This document shows, piece by piece, positions 34,976-49,616 of a stretch of DNA of 64,000 nt. Below the pieces are notes generated by a model. That model was given only the letters and a program-made list of their open reading frames with translations, ran no database searches and was not told the DNA's origin. The DNA is from Holothuria scabra. Taxonomy: Eukaryota > Echinodermata > Holothuroidea > Aspidochirotida > Holothuriidae. Position 1 is the first letter of the stretch. Each line of letters opens with the position of its first letter. The position numbers and the translations under genes are program-made. Location: the NCBI GenBank assembly GCA_037179385.1, contig CM074185.1:8303371-8367370 (forward strand), written 5' to 3'.

Positions 34976-35126
34976 CGATGTTATGTTACGGTACGTTATT
35001 TTACGTTACGTTATGTTGTGATGTTCTGTTGTGTTGGGTTGTGTTATATGTTATTTTATCTTACGTGATGCTACATCATTTTACTACGTTACGTTATATT
35101 ACGTTACATGTTATCTTTTGTTATGA
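34976..35126 (-). repeat. Degenerate pentanucleotide tract, right
   Basis: Reverse complement of 29425-29575, nearly identical. Confidence 0.75.
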
Positions 35127-35709
35127 TATAAGATAATTCTGGCTAAGCTGGATTTGTGGGTATTTTTCAGGAACAACACGATTTTTTTCTGAATCAAAAT
35201 GGTTCAGGACCGCAACTATATCATGTATGTCAATCTATTTGTGTCTTGCATAAATCATCTTTTCGCATAGCAGCACGGAATATTCAGTAGAATACCACAA
35301 ATTCATTTACAAACATTCAGCACATATCTTTTTTGTTCTCTCGTCAGTGAGAGCCTGGCCCCTGAATCGGTAAGTGACTTCATTTATAGTTTAAGAACTT
35401 AGTAATTGTTAGTTAGTAACTGAAATGTTAGTTACAATAGTTTTATACGGTATAGGAAACTCGCCTGAAAATAAGTTCGTGTTTTTCAACAACTTTAAAG
35501 GTATGGTAACGTGTCCTCAAAAACGTTTGACTTTGTATTCCTTGCCGAAGGCTGGCAAGGAGACCTTTCGATGGTGGTGTCACTTGAGTTTGTGGGTGTG
35601 TGTGTGTTCCAATAAGTTTGTAAACATAATATCACAAAATATCAATGTCTGACTCTTTTTCAGTTATATTTGGTATAAACATTAATTTTGTCATATTCAA
35701 AAAAGTAGC

Positions 35710-37940
35710 CTGTCGTTATTGGTACAGGTCAAAGGTTATGTGAGGTCACCCAAGTCAAAAACCTAGTAGACAGGATATCTTAGTAAGCCATGAATGACCG
35801 ACACCTCTCATGTTTAGTATGCCCGTTTGACATTTGTCATGTTGAAAGAAACAACCCGATTGTGTTGGTAGTTGTCAAAGTTAATTTTAGGTCTGTGGAG
35901 CTACAAATGCGGGCATTTCTTTTCAACACAATATGCATACCAAGAGGAAGTAGTCAACTGTTTTTGGAGATACCCCATACTGAGAGGAAGAACCCTATTG
36001 ATTTTGGTGGAGGTCAAAGGTCATCTGGGGTCACAGGGGGTCAAAACCCGAAATCCTTGTTTACACGATATCTCAAGATAGGAAACTTGGAATCATTTCA
36101 AACTTGATACGTTGATGCGTTATGATGTAAGGTAGAACCCTATTGATTTTGGTGGAGGTCAAAGGTCATTTGGGGTCACAGGGGGTCAAAACCCGAAATC
36201 CTTGTTTACACGATATCTCATGGTAGAAAAATTGGATTCATTTCAAACTTGATATGTTGATGCGTTATGATGTAAGGAAGAACCCTATTGATTTTGGTGG
36301 AGGTCAAAGGTCATTTGGGGTCACATGGGATCAAATCCTGAAATCCTTGTTTACACTATATCGCAAGGTAGGAAACTTGGATTCATTTCAAACGTGATAT
36401 GTTGATGCGTTATGATATGAGAAAGAACCCGATGTATTTTCGTGGAATCAAAGGTCATTTGGGGTCACATGGGGTCAAACCCCGAAATCCTTGTTTACAC
36501 TCTATCGCAAGGTAGGAAACTTGGATTCATTTCAAACTTGATATGTTGATGCGTTATGATGTAAGGAAGAACCCTATCGATTTTGGTGGAGGTCAAAGGT
36601 CATTTGGGGCCACATGGGGTCAAACCCGGAGATCCTTAATTATACTATATCTCAAGGTAAAAAACTTGGATTCCTTTCAAACTTGATAGGTTAATGAGTT
36701 TTGATTCAAGGAAAAACCCAATTAATTTTGTTGGAGGTCAAAGGTCATTTGGGGTCACATGGGGTCAAACTCCGAAAACCTGTATAGGACAGCTCAAGTT
36801 ACTGTGCGAAACGTGGATGTATTTCACAATTAGTGTGTGTATGAGTTATGGTGAGTTGAAAGTACTGTACCTGTTGTTTTTTGTGGAGGTCAATGGCCAT
36901 CTGGTATCACCTGGCATCAAACTCTGTAAACCTTGTTGGCAGAATATCTTAAGGCACAGTAGAAATTTGGCTTTTTGAATATAGAAGTGCTTTGGTTAAA
37001 AGAAAAACCAGTTACTTACAGGTTGAGTCAAAGGTCAATTGGGGCACCAGTTGTTACAACAAATGTAGCATTTTATTGAAAAGAGCATGTATGTATCATC
37101 GAAACCTCAATGCATTTTTGCATTCTGGTTGGAGAAAACCATAGATTATATGAGGTCAAATACTGACAATTTGTCAACACGATGTCTCAACTTGGGGAAT
37201 ACCCTTACGTTTCCTGTGTGGTATACAGGTCTTTCATGTTGAAAGGAAGAAACTTTTTTGGTAGCGGTCAAAGGTAATCGATGTCATTGGTGTTTGAACT
37301 GCAATAATGAATGTGTGTCACATTTGGTATGTAGATCTGTAATATTGAGCAGATGAACCTTATTGTATTTAATTCAGGTCAAAGATCATTCAATTTTATG
37401 AAAGGCAAAACTTCGAAAATCTAATGAACGACTTCGACACACGTTATCCCATTGCAATAATGATTGGCACTTTTCATAAATATGTGGTATGTAGATTTGT
37501 CTTGTTGTAAAAAGAATAGCATTATCTTTGGCGGAGGTCAAATAGCATTTAAAGTCACGACAGTCAGACGTCAGCACATTCCGCATAATTTGGTTTAAAT
37601 TGATTTATATTGTTGTGAGGAAGAATGAAATGCTTTTGGTTACGGTCACAAAATTTATTTGAAGTCACTAAGGGTGAAAGTTTTTAACGGTTCGTAAACA
37701 TATTCCTAAAGGAAGGACCTGATTATATTTTGGAGAGGTCAGAAGTCATGTCAGGTCACCAGAGGTTGTTAAAACAATTCAACAAGATGCCAAGACCGAC
37801 GCCTTTTATTTCCTTGAGGCAAGGGATCGCTAACTTCCTTTTGACTTTCTGGTACTTGAAATAGTAAAGAGTCATTTTTTAGAAGGCAAAAGATGTTTGA
37901 AACTCTTTCGAGCTCATTCACCGTTCTCAAGACAAGATAT
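35710..37940 (-). repeat. 145-bp tandem array with DR1-like half-sites, right
   Basis: Reverse complement of 26610-28840. The core of six units lies at about 35971-36775. On this strand the units read GGAGGTCAAAGGTCATTTGG, with two more GGTCA half-sites following. Unit number is the same as on the left and only scattered substitutions separate the arms. Confidence 0.9.
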
Positions 37941-37947
37941 GACTTAA

Positions 37948-38488
37948 AGTGTATTCAAAAATTTATATTAAAAACCATGAAAAATGAATTTATCAATCAA
38001 ACACCCATCTTCATGGGACATTCCTGAGCTGAGATATAAAATGTAAGTTTATTCACTCAACTTAAAATTGTACATTGCGCAATAGTTTGTGATGTCATTG
38101 TTGTACTACCCAAATTACAATCTTTGTATTTCTTTGTTTTTCTAAATGTCACTGCACCTTGTGTCAAGGTGAGTTAGTACTCTTACACTTATGGGGTGAT
38201 GTAATTAATTAAGCCCTGTATGTGCAACATGCTATGCAAGCAAACAGGAAGTGTTCAAGGTCATTAAAACATCTTTAACTTGAAAGAGAAACAAACCAGG
38301 TACTGTTAGTTGTACAACAAGAAAGTCACAAATTATTGTGCAATGGACCAATTTGTTTTAAGTGAATAAACTTTAACACTTTATATCTTGGCTCATGAAT
38401 GTCCTAAGAAAAAGGAAAGTGATCTGTTAGAATTCATTTTTCGTGAACTTTAATATATACTTTTGAATTTTTTGACTTGAGGTACACT
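37948..38488. mobile_element. Foldback MITE, copy C
   Basis: Right-arm counterpart of 26063-26604 and the same family as 643-1187. Confidence 0.75.
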
Positions 38489-38489
38489 T

Positions 38490-40560
38490 TGAAAATTAGA
38501 AAGTTTCTGAAGTAACCCATGGTCTGACGTCATGAGCGTACGAGGCGGCGGTCAGGGGGAACTCGTCCCCCACCCCCCCCCCCCCCCCCATTCGGACAAA
38601 AACAGTTGGTCCATTCCGGCAAAACATGATAGGTGGTGCCATTATCAGGACAAAAAAATGCTTTTACCACCACAGAAAACTTTCCCGTACGCTTGTGTCT
38701 TACGTCGCAAAATGTTGTGTTAGAACCTCTGTCATAAAATCTGTATAATTTATTTCTTAATATACCCTTCAGACAGTTTACAGATAATAAAAGTCATATT
38801 TACGATATTCAGGGTAAGTAATACTTTCAAAATGAAACTCACAGGACATATGCAGCCTGTCCTTAAAATGAAAGTTTCAAAGGAAAAAAAAAACACATGT
38901 ACGACTCATACCTCTCTTGACATCACAGATGTGCCTATGTCATTTGTATGTATCCATGAAAAGGCGCAAAATGAAAATTTCTCTAATCTCTTTTGATCCC
39001 CTGCCAAACGCAGGGAGCGAAATCTGTGCGATTATGATGTGTCCAATGTGTGGGTGTATGTATTAGCGTTGCTGTGACACGCCTGGACCTTTTTATGAAT
39101 GTGCACCTGGACCATCGGGGACCTATCTTAACTGGGTTTTTTTTATTTCTAAACATAGGTTTTCATATCCTTTTAATGCTTTATGATCCAGCCGTGAAGA
39201 TGTCTATTTTATTACATCAAAAGCACCTTTTAACGTGTAACGCTGTTTTCTGCCCCCGCTTACTACCTCGTTTACAGTGCGCTTATGTATTGCGTCATGT
39301 CCATAGTTCCTTGTGAAAAAATCACTTTTATACAGTAATTAAGTTTTATGTATTTGTCATAAAATGAAATTGGACACCCTTTTTGCTGCACCAATGGAAG
39401 CCGGTTGAATGCTTAACATGACGGGGTTCCCGTTTGTTGAAATTGCAAGAATAGAGGCATATAGTTTTTTTTTTTTTCTTTTTTTTTTAAACGCTACCAC
39501 TAGTTTTATTACCACTTGACGTAGTTAAGTACGAACTGCGATTTGAATAAGGCTAATAAACACCTAACTAACTTTCAATGTTCTTTACAGATTTTTGAAG
39601 AAAACCTGGATTTGAGGGCGTCCGATATATCTTTGAATCAGGTAACTAATACTAACTCACCGTTAATCGATGTTTTGCGCGCTACATGATATGGAACAAC
39701 AATGCTTGTTTTTTCTCTTTTTAATTAAATTGGCAAACTAAGGGCAATCAGTGAAAAGAAATCTGTTATTCCGTTCAATATCATCATCACATCTTATTTA
39801 ATTGACAAAGTTTACATCAAAAATCTAAGGCTAGACCTGTAGCAAGTCTGCTTTGATGGGGTATAGCTACAACATAGTTAACTTACACCTTTGTAATTTT
39901 ACCAGCCAGCAGGCAAAAAGAAGCAGGGAAAATTGGATAAGAACAATTTTTCACTACTGTAACCTTGAGGTTTCTAGTGTACTTGAATCATGTCATAACA
40001 CTGGTAGTGTACTATGCACGAAGCTTCCTTTTTAAGTGCTTTCTTGCAGCTCCTCGCACTCTTTGGTCATTATTTTGCTAACAATTGCAGGAGTAGTCAG
40101 CCCAGCCGCTTTTACAGTTGAAATGCTTAGTAAGAATAACATGTTTGGGGCGATGAGATTGTACTTGACAGCTCTGAGAACTTCAGTATGCAACAGGGTG
40201 CTGTCATTGACGGTACAAGCCCCGGTCCGCCCCCTTTAAAGGTTAAAAACTGGTGTATTACCCTAAGCTAGCGTAGCTATATAAAAAAAAAACTGACGTC
40301 TTACTGTTTCACTAGTATACTCTATTGATTTTTGTCCAGCAGTTTGCATGTATTGCCAATTGTTACATCACGTTAAAGCACTGTATAAGCTGTCAATACC
40401 TCTGGGAGCTAGTGAGTAGGTCGGAATAAATGAGAATGTACTGCGTCTTGAACGAAATATTTGTTATATTCCTCAAGTCTTACCATCAGACACTTTGAAG
40501 ATTATATCCCTCTGTCATCATGTTATTGTTTCACATTTGTTTCGTGTGTATACGTACATG
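38490..40560. other. Non-coding arm sequence
   Basis: Mirror of 24000-26062. The possible frame near 40036-40239 differs by a small indel (CTTTCTTGCAG against the left-arm version), which argues against a conserved coding sequence. Confidence 0.45.
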
Positions 40561-40808
40561 TGCTTGTGACACTTTTGATGGAAACTGGATATCTCAAGAT
40601 ACGTAACACGGAAAACTTTTCATACTTAGTATGTAGATTTGGTATATTGAGAGTAGGGGCCCTACTGAATTCTGGTGGATTTCAAAGTTTGTTTGACGTT
40701 ACCCGGGGTCAAAATCCGAAAACCTTGTAAACATGATATCTCAAGTTAGGAATGCCCGACAGTTTTCATATTTGGTATTTAGATTTGTCATACTGGGGAG
40801 TAAAACAA

Positions 40809-42954
40809 TACACTGTACAAAAATTCTCTGTAAATTTACCATAAAAATTACTGGCAACCAGTTTCACAGAAATTTTGTGTAATTCTGAACGGTCCTGTAA
40901 AATTACAAACGTTTCTTGAATTTTACAGATCGGTTATATTTTAAATAAAATTTCTGTGAAACTTGTTGCCAGTGCTTTTTATGGCAATTTTACAAACTGA
41001 CTGTAGTTTTTACAGGCCGAAAAAACAAGATCTTAGGCTGTTTACTCGTTGCCAGTAGCATTTATTGCAAAAACACTGATTGAAACAGCAAACGGATAAT
41101 GCAACACAACGCTGAACTTGAAAACAAGCTCTAACTATCTAAGCGGAGCGCCACCACTGGATGGCGCTGAGCGTACAGCAAATTTCGAAAAATTATACCC
41201 CTCAGATGGCCGGAAATAACATTTTCCCAATCTAACGGGTCGCTACATCTTCTTTTGTCGTTTGCAATAAAATGCTCAATTCTAAATATGTTCGCAAACT
41301 GCAAAGTGATCAGAGAGTTAAGAGATACTTTGACCCCCAAAATGTAATTTTGCCCAAAAGACTGAGCGAAGCGCCACCATTGGTTGGCAACAAAAAAAAA
41401 AATCATGAACATGCTATGTGATCAGAAAATTACCACATAAATTGTACTACCACTATTAGGCCTTTATGAAAAGGTCTTGATTCGTTTCGGGGAAACTGTA
41501 CAACGAATTGAAAATATGCAAATGCTTCTCCCTTCTGACTCTTGGCTAAAATGGAAACTGGAAACTGGAAAAAAGGCCGTGGTCAGCTAGGTTGGAAAAT
41601 GGGCCATAAAACTCTATCCAACTAACTTGGTTAAATTGAAGACCCGCTGAATTCATGAAGTTGTCTGTGACTCCCATCTGTTAATGATATTACCCCTTAC
41701 ATCTCTTGCGTGATAAATGGCAAACTATTTCTCACCGCACCCTTCGCTCCCCTGTCCCCTTCTTGTACCTCTATGCCGGCCGGGAAGGAGTCTATGGGGT
41801 GGGCAATCGGTGCCACCAGAGGGATACAGAGACTTCCTATTTAAGTTAAAATTGGAATTTGACAGAATTTGCCTTTTCGTGGGTATTAAAAAAATTGGCA
41901 TTTCTGAGGGGCATTGCAGAGACAACCCCCCCCCCCAGTTGAAAGTTTTTGAAAAACTGGGTGTCCTTGCATGCAGTCTGGTGCCATATACTATCTTTTG
42001 AAGTAAAATCTGTGTTACTAAAGAAGTATGGCTACGTATTTTTAAGAACAAATAATGGCATCCGTGAGGGGAGGGAGATATTCCAATGCCCCCCCCCCCC
42101 TTCGCACGCCACTGAAAGGAGGCCAAATAGTGGCTCGATCACACAGGATATCCTGTTAGAACAGCAGTCTGTTAAGTATAGAAATCTACTTTCACCAAGT
42201 AAGTTCTAGCCTAGGACATGGTATTCATGGACACGTTTATTGTTGCACCTCAAGTGAGCAGAAAACTATTTTCCCGAACTAGCCTGCAAGCATATAAGGT
42301 TAAGTAACAAAATCTAAGAATGTCCATGAAACCCGTTTATTCTAATTTCTAGACTGATGTTCTCTTTATCATAAGCCAAGGATTGTTTCAGTCCCACCCA
42401 TGGTTGTGTAGGGTAAAACAGCTTCCTATGACTGGAATGCACTGATCATAACACCCGCGCATATACAAGAGAACATTAAATCTGCTGTGCGGTGCGGAGA
42501 GGACATTCCTGTGGAACGCGAGTCAGGTCGGTTCATACGACACTAGATCTGGGTTTATTTGTTGCAGAAACAAAAAATATGTATGAGAAATGTCTCACAA
42601 TTTTTTATTCTGACAAAAATTTTGAGAACTGGGAAAAGAGCATACCATGATTTTTCAAATTTTCCCAATTTCTTGAAAATTTCCCAAATTATTTTCTAGG
42701 AGGGGGGCAACTTGCCCCATGCCCCCAGTAGCTACTTCACTGGATAAAGGTTTGTAAATATACGGAATTGCTTATAATTCCACCATACGGACTATTTTGT
42801 TGATTTAATTTAACATACTTTTTCTGGTAGATTTTCAGAAAGTTTATGTGGTTATGTGTTTTCAGTACAAACGACTGTAAAATAATTACAGATACTTTCT
42901 GTAGAAAAATTACAAGAAATTGTATGTGAAATTACAGTAATTTTTTACAGTGTA
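40809..42954 (-). mobile_element. TACACTG-ended element, right copy with deletion
   Basis: Mirror of 20514-23755, shorter by about 1.09 kb because of the deletion at 41128. Both terminal repeats are retained. Confidence 0.55.
41129..42742 (-). mobile_element. Composite hAT-like element, right copy, truncated
   Basis: It keeps the CAGTGAAGTAGC end at 42742 but its other end is missing. At about 41128 the sequence jumps directly from flanking DNA (corresponding to left 23440) into the element interior (left 22355). Since one terminus is lost, this is a deletion on the right rather than an insertion on the left. Confidence 0.85.
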
Positions 42955-43778
42955 CTGTTTTTGATCAAGGTTAACCTCGAAAATGTTACACCTCATATCA
43001 AGATAAGGAACACAGACCTTTTTATTTTTGTTAAATATTGCGATAGGAATGACAGGCACTTTTCAAATATCATACATACATCTATCATGTTGAGAAGGAC
43101 AATGCTTTTGTTTTTGTGAAGCTCAGTGTATAAGAATTTCTTAGAATGCCTGCAGGTGGGAACCAATTCAGACCGGGAATTTAGGGAAGTTAAATGCTAA
43201 GCATGTATGAATGACATTTTAACGAAACCGTTTCCTGTATACTATCACTTGGAAATTTTTGAAAATGGCTAGTGTCTATAATGTCTCAACTAAACGATGT
43301 AACTTATGCTTGTGCGAGAAATATTTTATAATCGGTAATCTCCATTTAATCTCCATCAGCGATTAAAAGAATATTTGGATTTTGGGATTTGGGACTTAGG
43401 CGAAATATAGTATGAAAAATGCGACTGTTGGGTGAACTCGAACCTTGGGCGAAAAAACCGTTTCGCCTTAACCTTTTCCACACTGTTTCACATGGATACG
43501 CGTAACTCTATACGCAAGTCCGATTTACCACATAATATCTATGCAATTACTTCGATGTTGACTAACTTACGCACACCTATCCGTTATCACTTAGGAACTA
43601 CGTACGGGCCATTGAAAAAACGTGCATGTATATCTCAGAACCAATAGGGGAAATATAATCTTATGTATTTAATTGGTTTATTTTTCTCCGGTTGTGCTGG
43701 CGGTATACCGATTTCGCCTAACAGGTCGATCCAGCGTATATATATATATAACGCTAATTCCCACCTTAGGGGGAAATT

Positions 43779-45984
43779 GGGCCAATAATGTAGGTCCTCA
43801 CTCCTCAGAAGCCTGAAGCCTGAAGTAGAATGATGTCAATAACGTTGAATACGTATGTGTTCGATGCTTTTTGAACGTGTCCGTTTTAAAGCACGTGTTC
43901 GTTCCGTGTTCGTTGTGAACAGGCAAGAACGGTGTGCAGCGAGCCAAGATACATTACCTATTAGAATAATTACACAGCAGATGTTTGTTCCTGTGTCTAC
44001 AAGAGCTTATCAGTTCGTTTCTTTTATTTAGAGTTGCTAAGGAAGGTTTGAGTATAATGAAGAACTTTTCTTCCAGACAGAAATTACAAGTCTTAGATGA
44101 TGTGGAGTATGCTCGAGCTTTTTTAATGAGTTTCCATTTTACGGAGTGTTCTATATTTGAATCCTTTAGTTTCCAGATGTATTCACTGAGTGCAGTTGCG
44201 TTTCTTTTATCTTTGTGTTTGAAGCTAGACTTGTGGGCGGTGTATCTTGTTTTGAATGTGTTCTCTGTTGGACTAATGTATGTTCCTTCGTTGTGGTTGT
44301 CGTGGCCTGTTACAGTTGCTTGGTACACAATGTTGTTCGTGAGGCAGTTGCCTTCCAATGGGCACTCGCTTTGCTTTCTGCAATTGTAGTTGCTTCGCGT
44401 TGCTGGTTGTCCTTCCTGTTTTGCCAGTATATATTTGTTGTGTGCTGATATAATTTGGTCTATGTTTGCCATGCAGCTGTAACTCAGTTCCACCGTGTTT
44501 CTGTTGAGTAGAGTGTGTAGTTTGTGCCCAGGTGGGAAGCAGCTGTCCAAGAGGTTAAAGAATTTCTTGCCAATGTTGGTGGTGACACTGTCGCTAAACG
44601 GGAGATTGAACCAGGTAATGTTCCTATTTCGTCTTCGTTTCGGGGCTCCCTTGGAATGACTGGTGCTAGGGGGTTGGGTCTCGTACCTAAGGTTGTACCC
44701 ATAGCCACTTCTTTGTAATGCTTCTTGGTATACGGGCGATGATGTATTGAATGTGTTTCCGTCGGAAGAAATGTTGGATAGTCTCCTGTTGATGCTTTCT
44801 GGAATGTTCTTTATGATGAGTGTGTGTGTGTGGGGGGGGGGTGGTTGCTCTGTTTGTACACATAGAGAGGAGTGTTGTTGGGTTTTATGTATGGTTTGTA
44901 TGTGCTTGTGCTAAGACCAAGGGCGAGGTCTAAAAAGTTCACTATTTTTTTTTGTTTGCTTCGATTTCTATTTTTAGCTTGCAATTTGAGAATATCTTGC
45001 ATATTTCTTTCTAAATTTTTTCTGTTTGCCTTGGTGTTGCTTTGCAAACAGCCAAACCGTCGTCTCTGTATAGGCCGACATTCATGTTAATGTGCTGAAG
45101 TTGTGATAGGAGGTACAATCCTATTAATTCACAAGTTTCAGCACCGTCGAAACTACCCATGGTGACATCGAATAAAGATTCGTTACGCCTGCACCATGGT
45201 GTTTCAACGTTGAACAGCATAGTTTCCTTTGTGTGGAAGATAATATGTCCTTCGAATGCTGGTATGTCTGTGTAGTTTGATGCAAAGTCTAAAGCCTCGT
45301 TGAGGAGGTCGGCAGTAATTGAGGGGTAAAACTCACAAATGTCAAAAGCAATAAACGATTGTTGGTGTTTGTCGTGTATTTCACTAAACCAGTCTATGAC
45401 TTCAGTTGTATTCTTCCATTGGTTGTAACCTGTAGATTGTTTGATTTCTGAATTTATCCGTTCTAGTATTTGTTTGCTAATCTTCCCTCGTTCTGATTTT
45501 GATGGGTTGATTAGTCTGCAAAGGGGTTTGTTGTTGAAGTTCGGTTTGTGGTCTTTTAGTGTAATGAATGCTTGTTTTTCGCTTGTGATGTCGACTCTGT
45601 CACTAATTTCAAGTTTTGAAGCTATAATTTTGTCAGATGCAGTGATTTGATTGCGTGTGTTGGGCGGTGCTTTTTTGTATGTTTTGTTTACGTTTTGTTG
45701 TACCAGCTTGTTATACTGTTCAGGTTCTAATTTGTAGAAGTTGTTGGTTTTGTCAGTCGCAACGTATACTTTACTGTCCGCTTTGATTTTGGTCGCGTCG
45801 GTTTTCAAGTGTGCTTGAAAGGGCTTGCGGTTGTTGTTAAACGTAATATTCTGTACAAGGCTCATCATGCCGTCCTCGAACTCTTTTAGTTCGGGTGTCT
45901 GGGGCGGAGCCTTTGTCGATCGGAAGCTGTAATGTTCCTTTTTGTTTACACCGGTTAGGGGGTTGAGAAAGAAATAAGTTCTCC
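43779..45984 (-). mobile_element. Penelope-like retroelement, long copy, right arm
   Basis: Mirror of 17473-19688, with the same 3' terminus and inverted truncated partner. Confidence 0.9.
43954..45868 (-). pseudogene. Penelope RT/GIY-YIG polyprotein, frameshifted, right copy
   Basis: It has the same domain order as the left copy: RT with FIAFDICEFYPS, MGSFDGAETCE and GLYRDDGL, then a Cys-containing linker and a GIY-YIG-like endonuclease (GTYISPTENTFKTRYTAH, so the usual YIGLT reads YISPT here) ending at 43954. The N-terminal RT frame is continuous from 45868 to about 45011, past the point where the left copy is frameshifted. It then breaks in the A-rich stretch near 45020 and again at the C-run/(CA)n tract near 44820-44845. 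The two arms therefore carry different lesions, and the altered GIY-YIG motif may also be inactivating. No arm holds an intact element. Confidence 0.85.
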
Positions 45985-46137
45985 ATTAACAACTGCAATT
46001 GCAGAAAGCAAAGCGAGTGCCCATTGGAAGGCAACTGCCTCACGAACAACATTGTGTACCAAGCAACTGTAACACGCCACGACAACCACAACGAAGAAAC
46101 ATACATTGGTCTTACAGAGACCACATTCAAAACAAGA
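45985..46137 (+). mobile_element. Penelope-like fragment, inverted partner, part 2, right arm
   Basis: Mirror of 17320-17472, ending at the hAT target duplication AAACAAGA (46130-46137). Confidence 0.85.
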
Positions 46138-49100
46138 CAGGGCTGTAGTCGAGTCCAACAAGCTCGAGTCCAAGTCCGAGTCCAAGTCCAAAAGCTCAAG
46201 TCCGAGTCCAAGTCCAAGGGGCTCGAGTCCAAGTCCAAGTCCGAGTCCAGTGCTCTCGAGTCCAATTCCGAGTCCAAGTCCAAAAGTAGTAAAACAACAA
46301 TATTATTATCTGGTAAAGATCTATAGGCCTCTAGGGGTATAGCTGTATGAACAGGGACAAACTTGGACTCAATTCCTGATATAATCTGATTTTTCCTGTA
46401 CTTGGAATTGGCCTGGAATGGTCCTGAAATTGGAACTGGGCCGGAATGGGCTGCAACTGGACCTGAGATCGAAGAGGAGCCCATTCAGCTGAGTCCACTT
46501 ATCTTGCTAAGTAAACAGGAGCTCATATTTTTCACTTAAAATCAGCCAATTGTCTGGGAGAAATGCCCCAGCCTGGGGATATTTACAGCAGTGCATGGGG
46601 TCCTGATGGGAATGCTCATATATACTCAGGAATTTTGTAGGTGGCCGCCAAAGCCTTTTTGTTGGGGTAATGGATTTTTTAAGTTGTCCTGGAACTACAG
46701 GCTGGCTATAGAGAAACACTGTTAAAATACAGTCTGGTTTTAAATTTGTAACCCAAAGGACAAGCTGTTTGAGAATATGGTACAACATAAAGGCTACTGG
46801 TGATTATGCAGGAACTGCATGAAGGATTCCCAAAAGTGGGAATGCACTCAGTTCTGAAGCAACCTGAAACCAGTTTTGGGAGGGCACATCAAATATTTTT
46901 AAATAACGGAGGCTTTAACTATATGGCCTATCTATAGTTAATTTGTTAGTCAGACAGAGTTTTACGGCCCACTTTCCAACCTATTGGTTCAAGTCGAGCC
47001 TGTCTAAAGCTATCCTGCAGACGTCTGGTTGTAGGGGCAATCCCTTAGTAGCTGCTCTGCTAGCATAAAGCCCACAAAGCTATCTCTGGACAATGCCACA
47101 TATGCATGCAAAACCAGCTGCCATATTGCCCATTTGTCTTCATGAATATCATACAGTAGTAAAGCACACATATAAATACAGAGGCTAATGAAAGTTGCAC
47201 ATATGTTACTTGTTAGGGCCAACAACAAAACAACATCAATAATGTACTGTACATTATACTGTTCAAAGCATTACAGTATTGACAAACATGCATGTAAATG
47301 ATCCGACTCGCAGATGGCCTGACAAGTTATTTAGGTGACTTTACCGGCCACCATATTAACTGTTACTTGCTACATTATAGAATTTTTTACCTTGCTGTGT
47401 CTGTGCCGTTTCTAGTCCATGGGAAGCATGAGGTGGATCAATTGTTCCAGCAAGGTGGAGGAGGTATGATGATGAAAACCATACAACTTGTCAACAGGCT
47501 AGGCAGGAATTCGAATAGGCCTACGTACGTAATGACGTAGTAATTTAGATACTGCAATAACATAGTAGGCTACAACTGCGTTGGTTTGGCAGCCGGTTCA
47601 ATAGTGTTAGTGGCTCTAGAAGGTATGATGGTGTCATTAGAACTTAACCAAATTTTTAAACAGACAATGAACAAAGCCACAAAGGCAACTTGGCTATAGT
47701 TGAATATTCATAACTTCCAGGTCAATTATAAGGTATGTTAAAAATACAGTGTATATTGTTAGGCAGCCTTGTCAATAGATCTCACACAATTTTCTCGCAG
47801 AACTAGTGCCACCTGTACAAACTCTCTGGGGCATAACTGTAATTGCCATACCTACCACAGTAATTTAATTTTTTTGGTTGTGCCTTCTATACTGTGACCT
47901 GCATCTAAGTAGCATTGTAACTGTGTGATGCAAAATGCCTAGGAAGGTTATCATTACTTATTCAGATCATGCAGGTCTAACATTTGTTTGAAATGGGTGA
48001 GATGTATGTGAAAAATGCTTTTGAAGTTTGATGGTTTATTTTGTGACATTGACAATCACGTAGAACTGTAGGCATAGGCCTTTAGCTAAAAAATCTCCTT
48101 GTTGATCCCCACATGATGCAAAAGCCGAACGTTGCCTAGTAAAATGGTCCACCCAAAGGTGCTTCAGTCCAGTGCGCAACTAACTTTGTGTAGCTGGGCA
48201 ACTTATTTTAGTAGCAAGCCTGTTCATTTACAAGTAAGAGGCGGATAGCCGGACTACCGTAGAAAAACCCACATACATTGAACAGGAGGACTCCATGTAA
48301 ATATGCACACGCATGTGCAACACAGTATTGATACAGAGCAGCTCTGGAACAACTAGACCACCTGACCACTCTGCCACCCATGACTCCACATAATGCATCA
48401 CCCCATGGTTATAAACCCTCATCAAACTGTTATGGTAAACAATGTTCCAGAAATAAAGGGCAAGAGCAGTTGCCGCAAATACTTTTTTTGAAGCAACAGC
48501 TAAAATGTCACAATAATCCCCTTATTTCTCTTCAGAGCATCTTTTATAACATTTTAGGACCTGCTCCATATTGCATACTCAAGGTAAACTAAGCAGTATA
48601 CTCTTCACATTTGAGTACAAAAATATTGTCACATATAACTCCAACGAGTCATCTCATGAAACAGGACAGTATACACTACTTCAAGTTGGGGTGACTGCTC
48701 TTGCCTTATATGTTTTAAAATTTAAGCTTTATTGTTGTGTATTTACCTGACTTACATAACGTTAGTATTGCAAACTTCATATGAAGATTCAGCAGAAGCC
48801 AATTGGTAGGTTATTTACAGGCCTATCTTACAGTATTCCAAAATAATTAACAAAGGCAATAATTCCCTTTGTAGAAGTAGCAGTTTCTGGTTAGATGAGC
48901 AGCAGTGAAACCCATGCAGACTTTTGTAAAATTTGTATGAAGAAAAAAGAAACAGGATGCAAGAAGTATACAGGCCCATCTTTGGAATCCATAACAACAA
49001 AGAAAAGGATTTCAGAAGATTTACTGACAATGCTGCAAGGGGCACGGCACAGCCAGACCATGTTCATTGTTGCTAATTAACTATTTTTAGGAGTCACATA

Positions 49101-49616
49101 TACATTCCCTAGCATTTTTATTGCATTTGTCTAATTTTGAGGGGCAAGGAAAATTTTAGGGCTCTTCCCCAGAGGATGGCACTGAAAGAAGAGTACCATG
49201 TTGCAGCTGTTTTATGTTAAACACTGTTTACATAATATTATGCAAGAGACAAACTTCATTCGAATCATGTCAACAACTGGCATGTGACTCTTGAAAATGA
49301 TCAAGTAACATAAAGATATGCAGGTCAATATAGTCCTGTATCCTATATTAAGGAAAATAAAGCCCAAGTATATGTTGAGAGTGCTGGGGTTTTTGGTGGA
49401 TCCATCATGAAATTAAAAAGAAAGAATCAGAGAAAAAGGCTGCCGGACTTGAAGGACTCGACTTCAAGTCCAAGCCAAAGTCCAAGTCCAGAGGGCCCGA
49501 GTCCGAGTCCAAGTCCAAGTCCAGAGACCCCGAGTCCAAGTCCAAGTCCGAGTCCAAAAAAAGTAGACTTAAGTCCGGACTCGACCTCGAGTCCGGACTC
49601 GAGTCCTACAGCCCTG
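46138..49616 (-). mobile_element. 3.48-kb hAT element, right copy
   Basis: Both ends are CAGGGCTGTAG in inverted orientation, with a perfect duplication AAACAAGA (46130-46137 and 49617-49624). Subterminal GGACTTGGACTC-type repeats lie at both ends. A frame at 49407-49703 runs from inside the hAT through its terminus into Penelope sequence and is rich in Ser-Pro because of the repeats; I do not consider it a gene. The internal SINE-like segment is at 48222-48380 and a dispersed repeat at about 46942-47002. Confidence 0.9.

Noticed and set aside
48895..49080. Possible zinc-finger-like frame (CKICMKKK) inside the hAT
   Set aside because: Too short, only one Cys pair, no downstream His pair or transposase homology.
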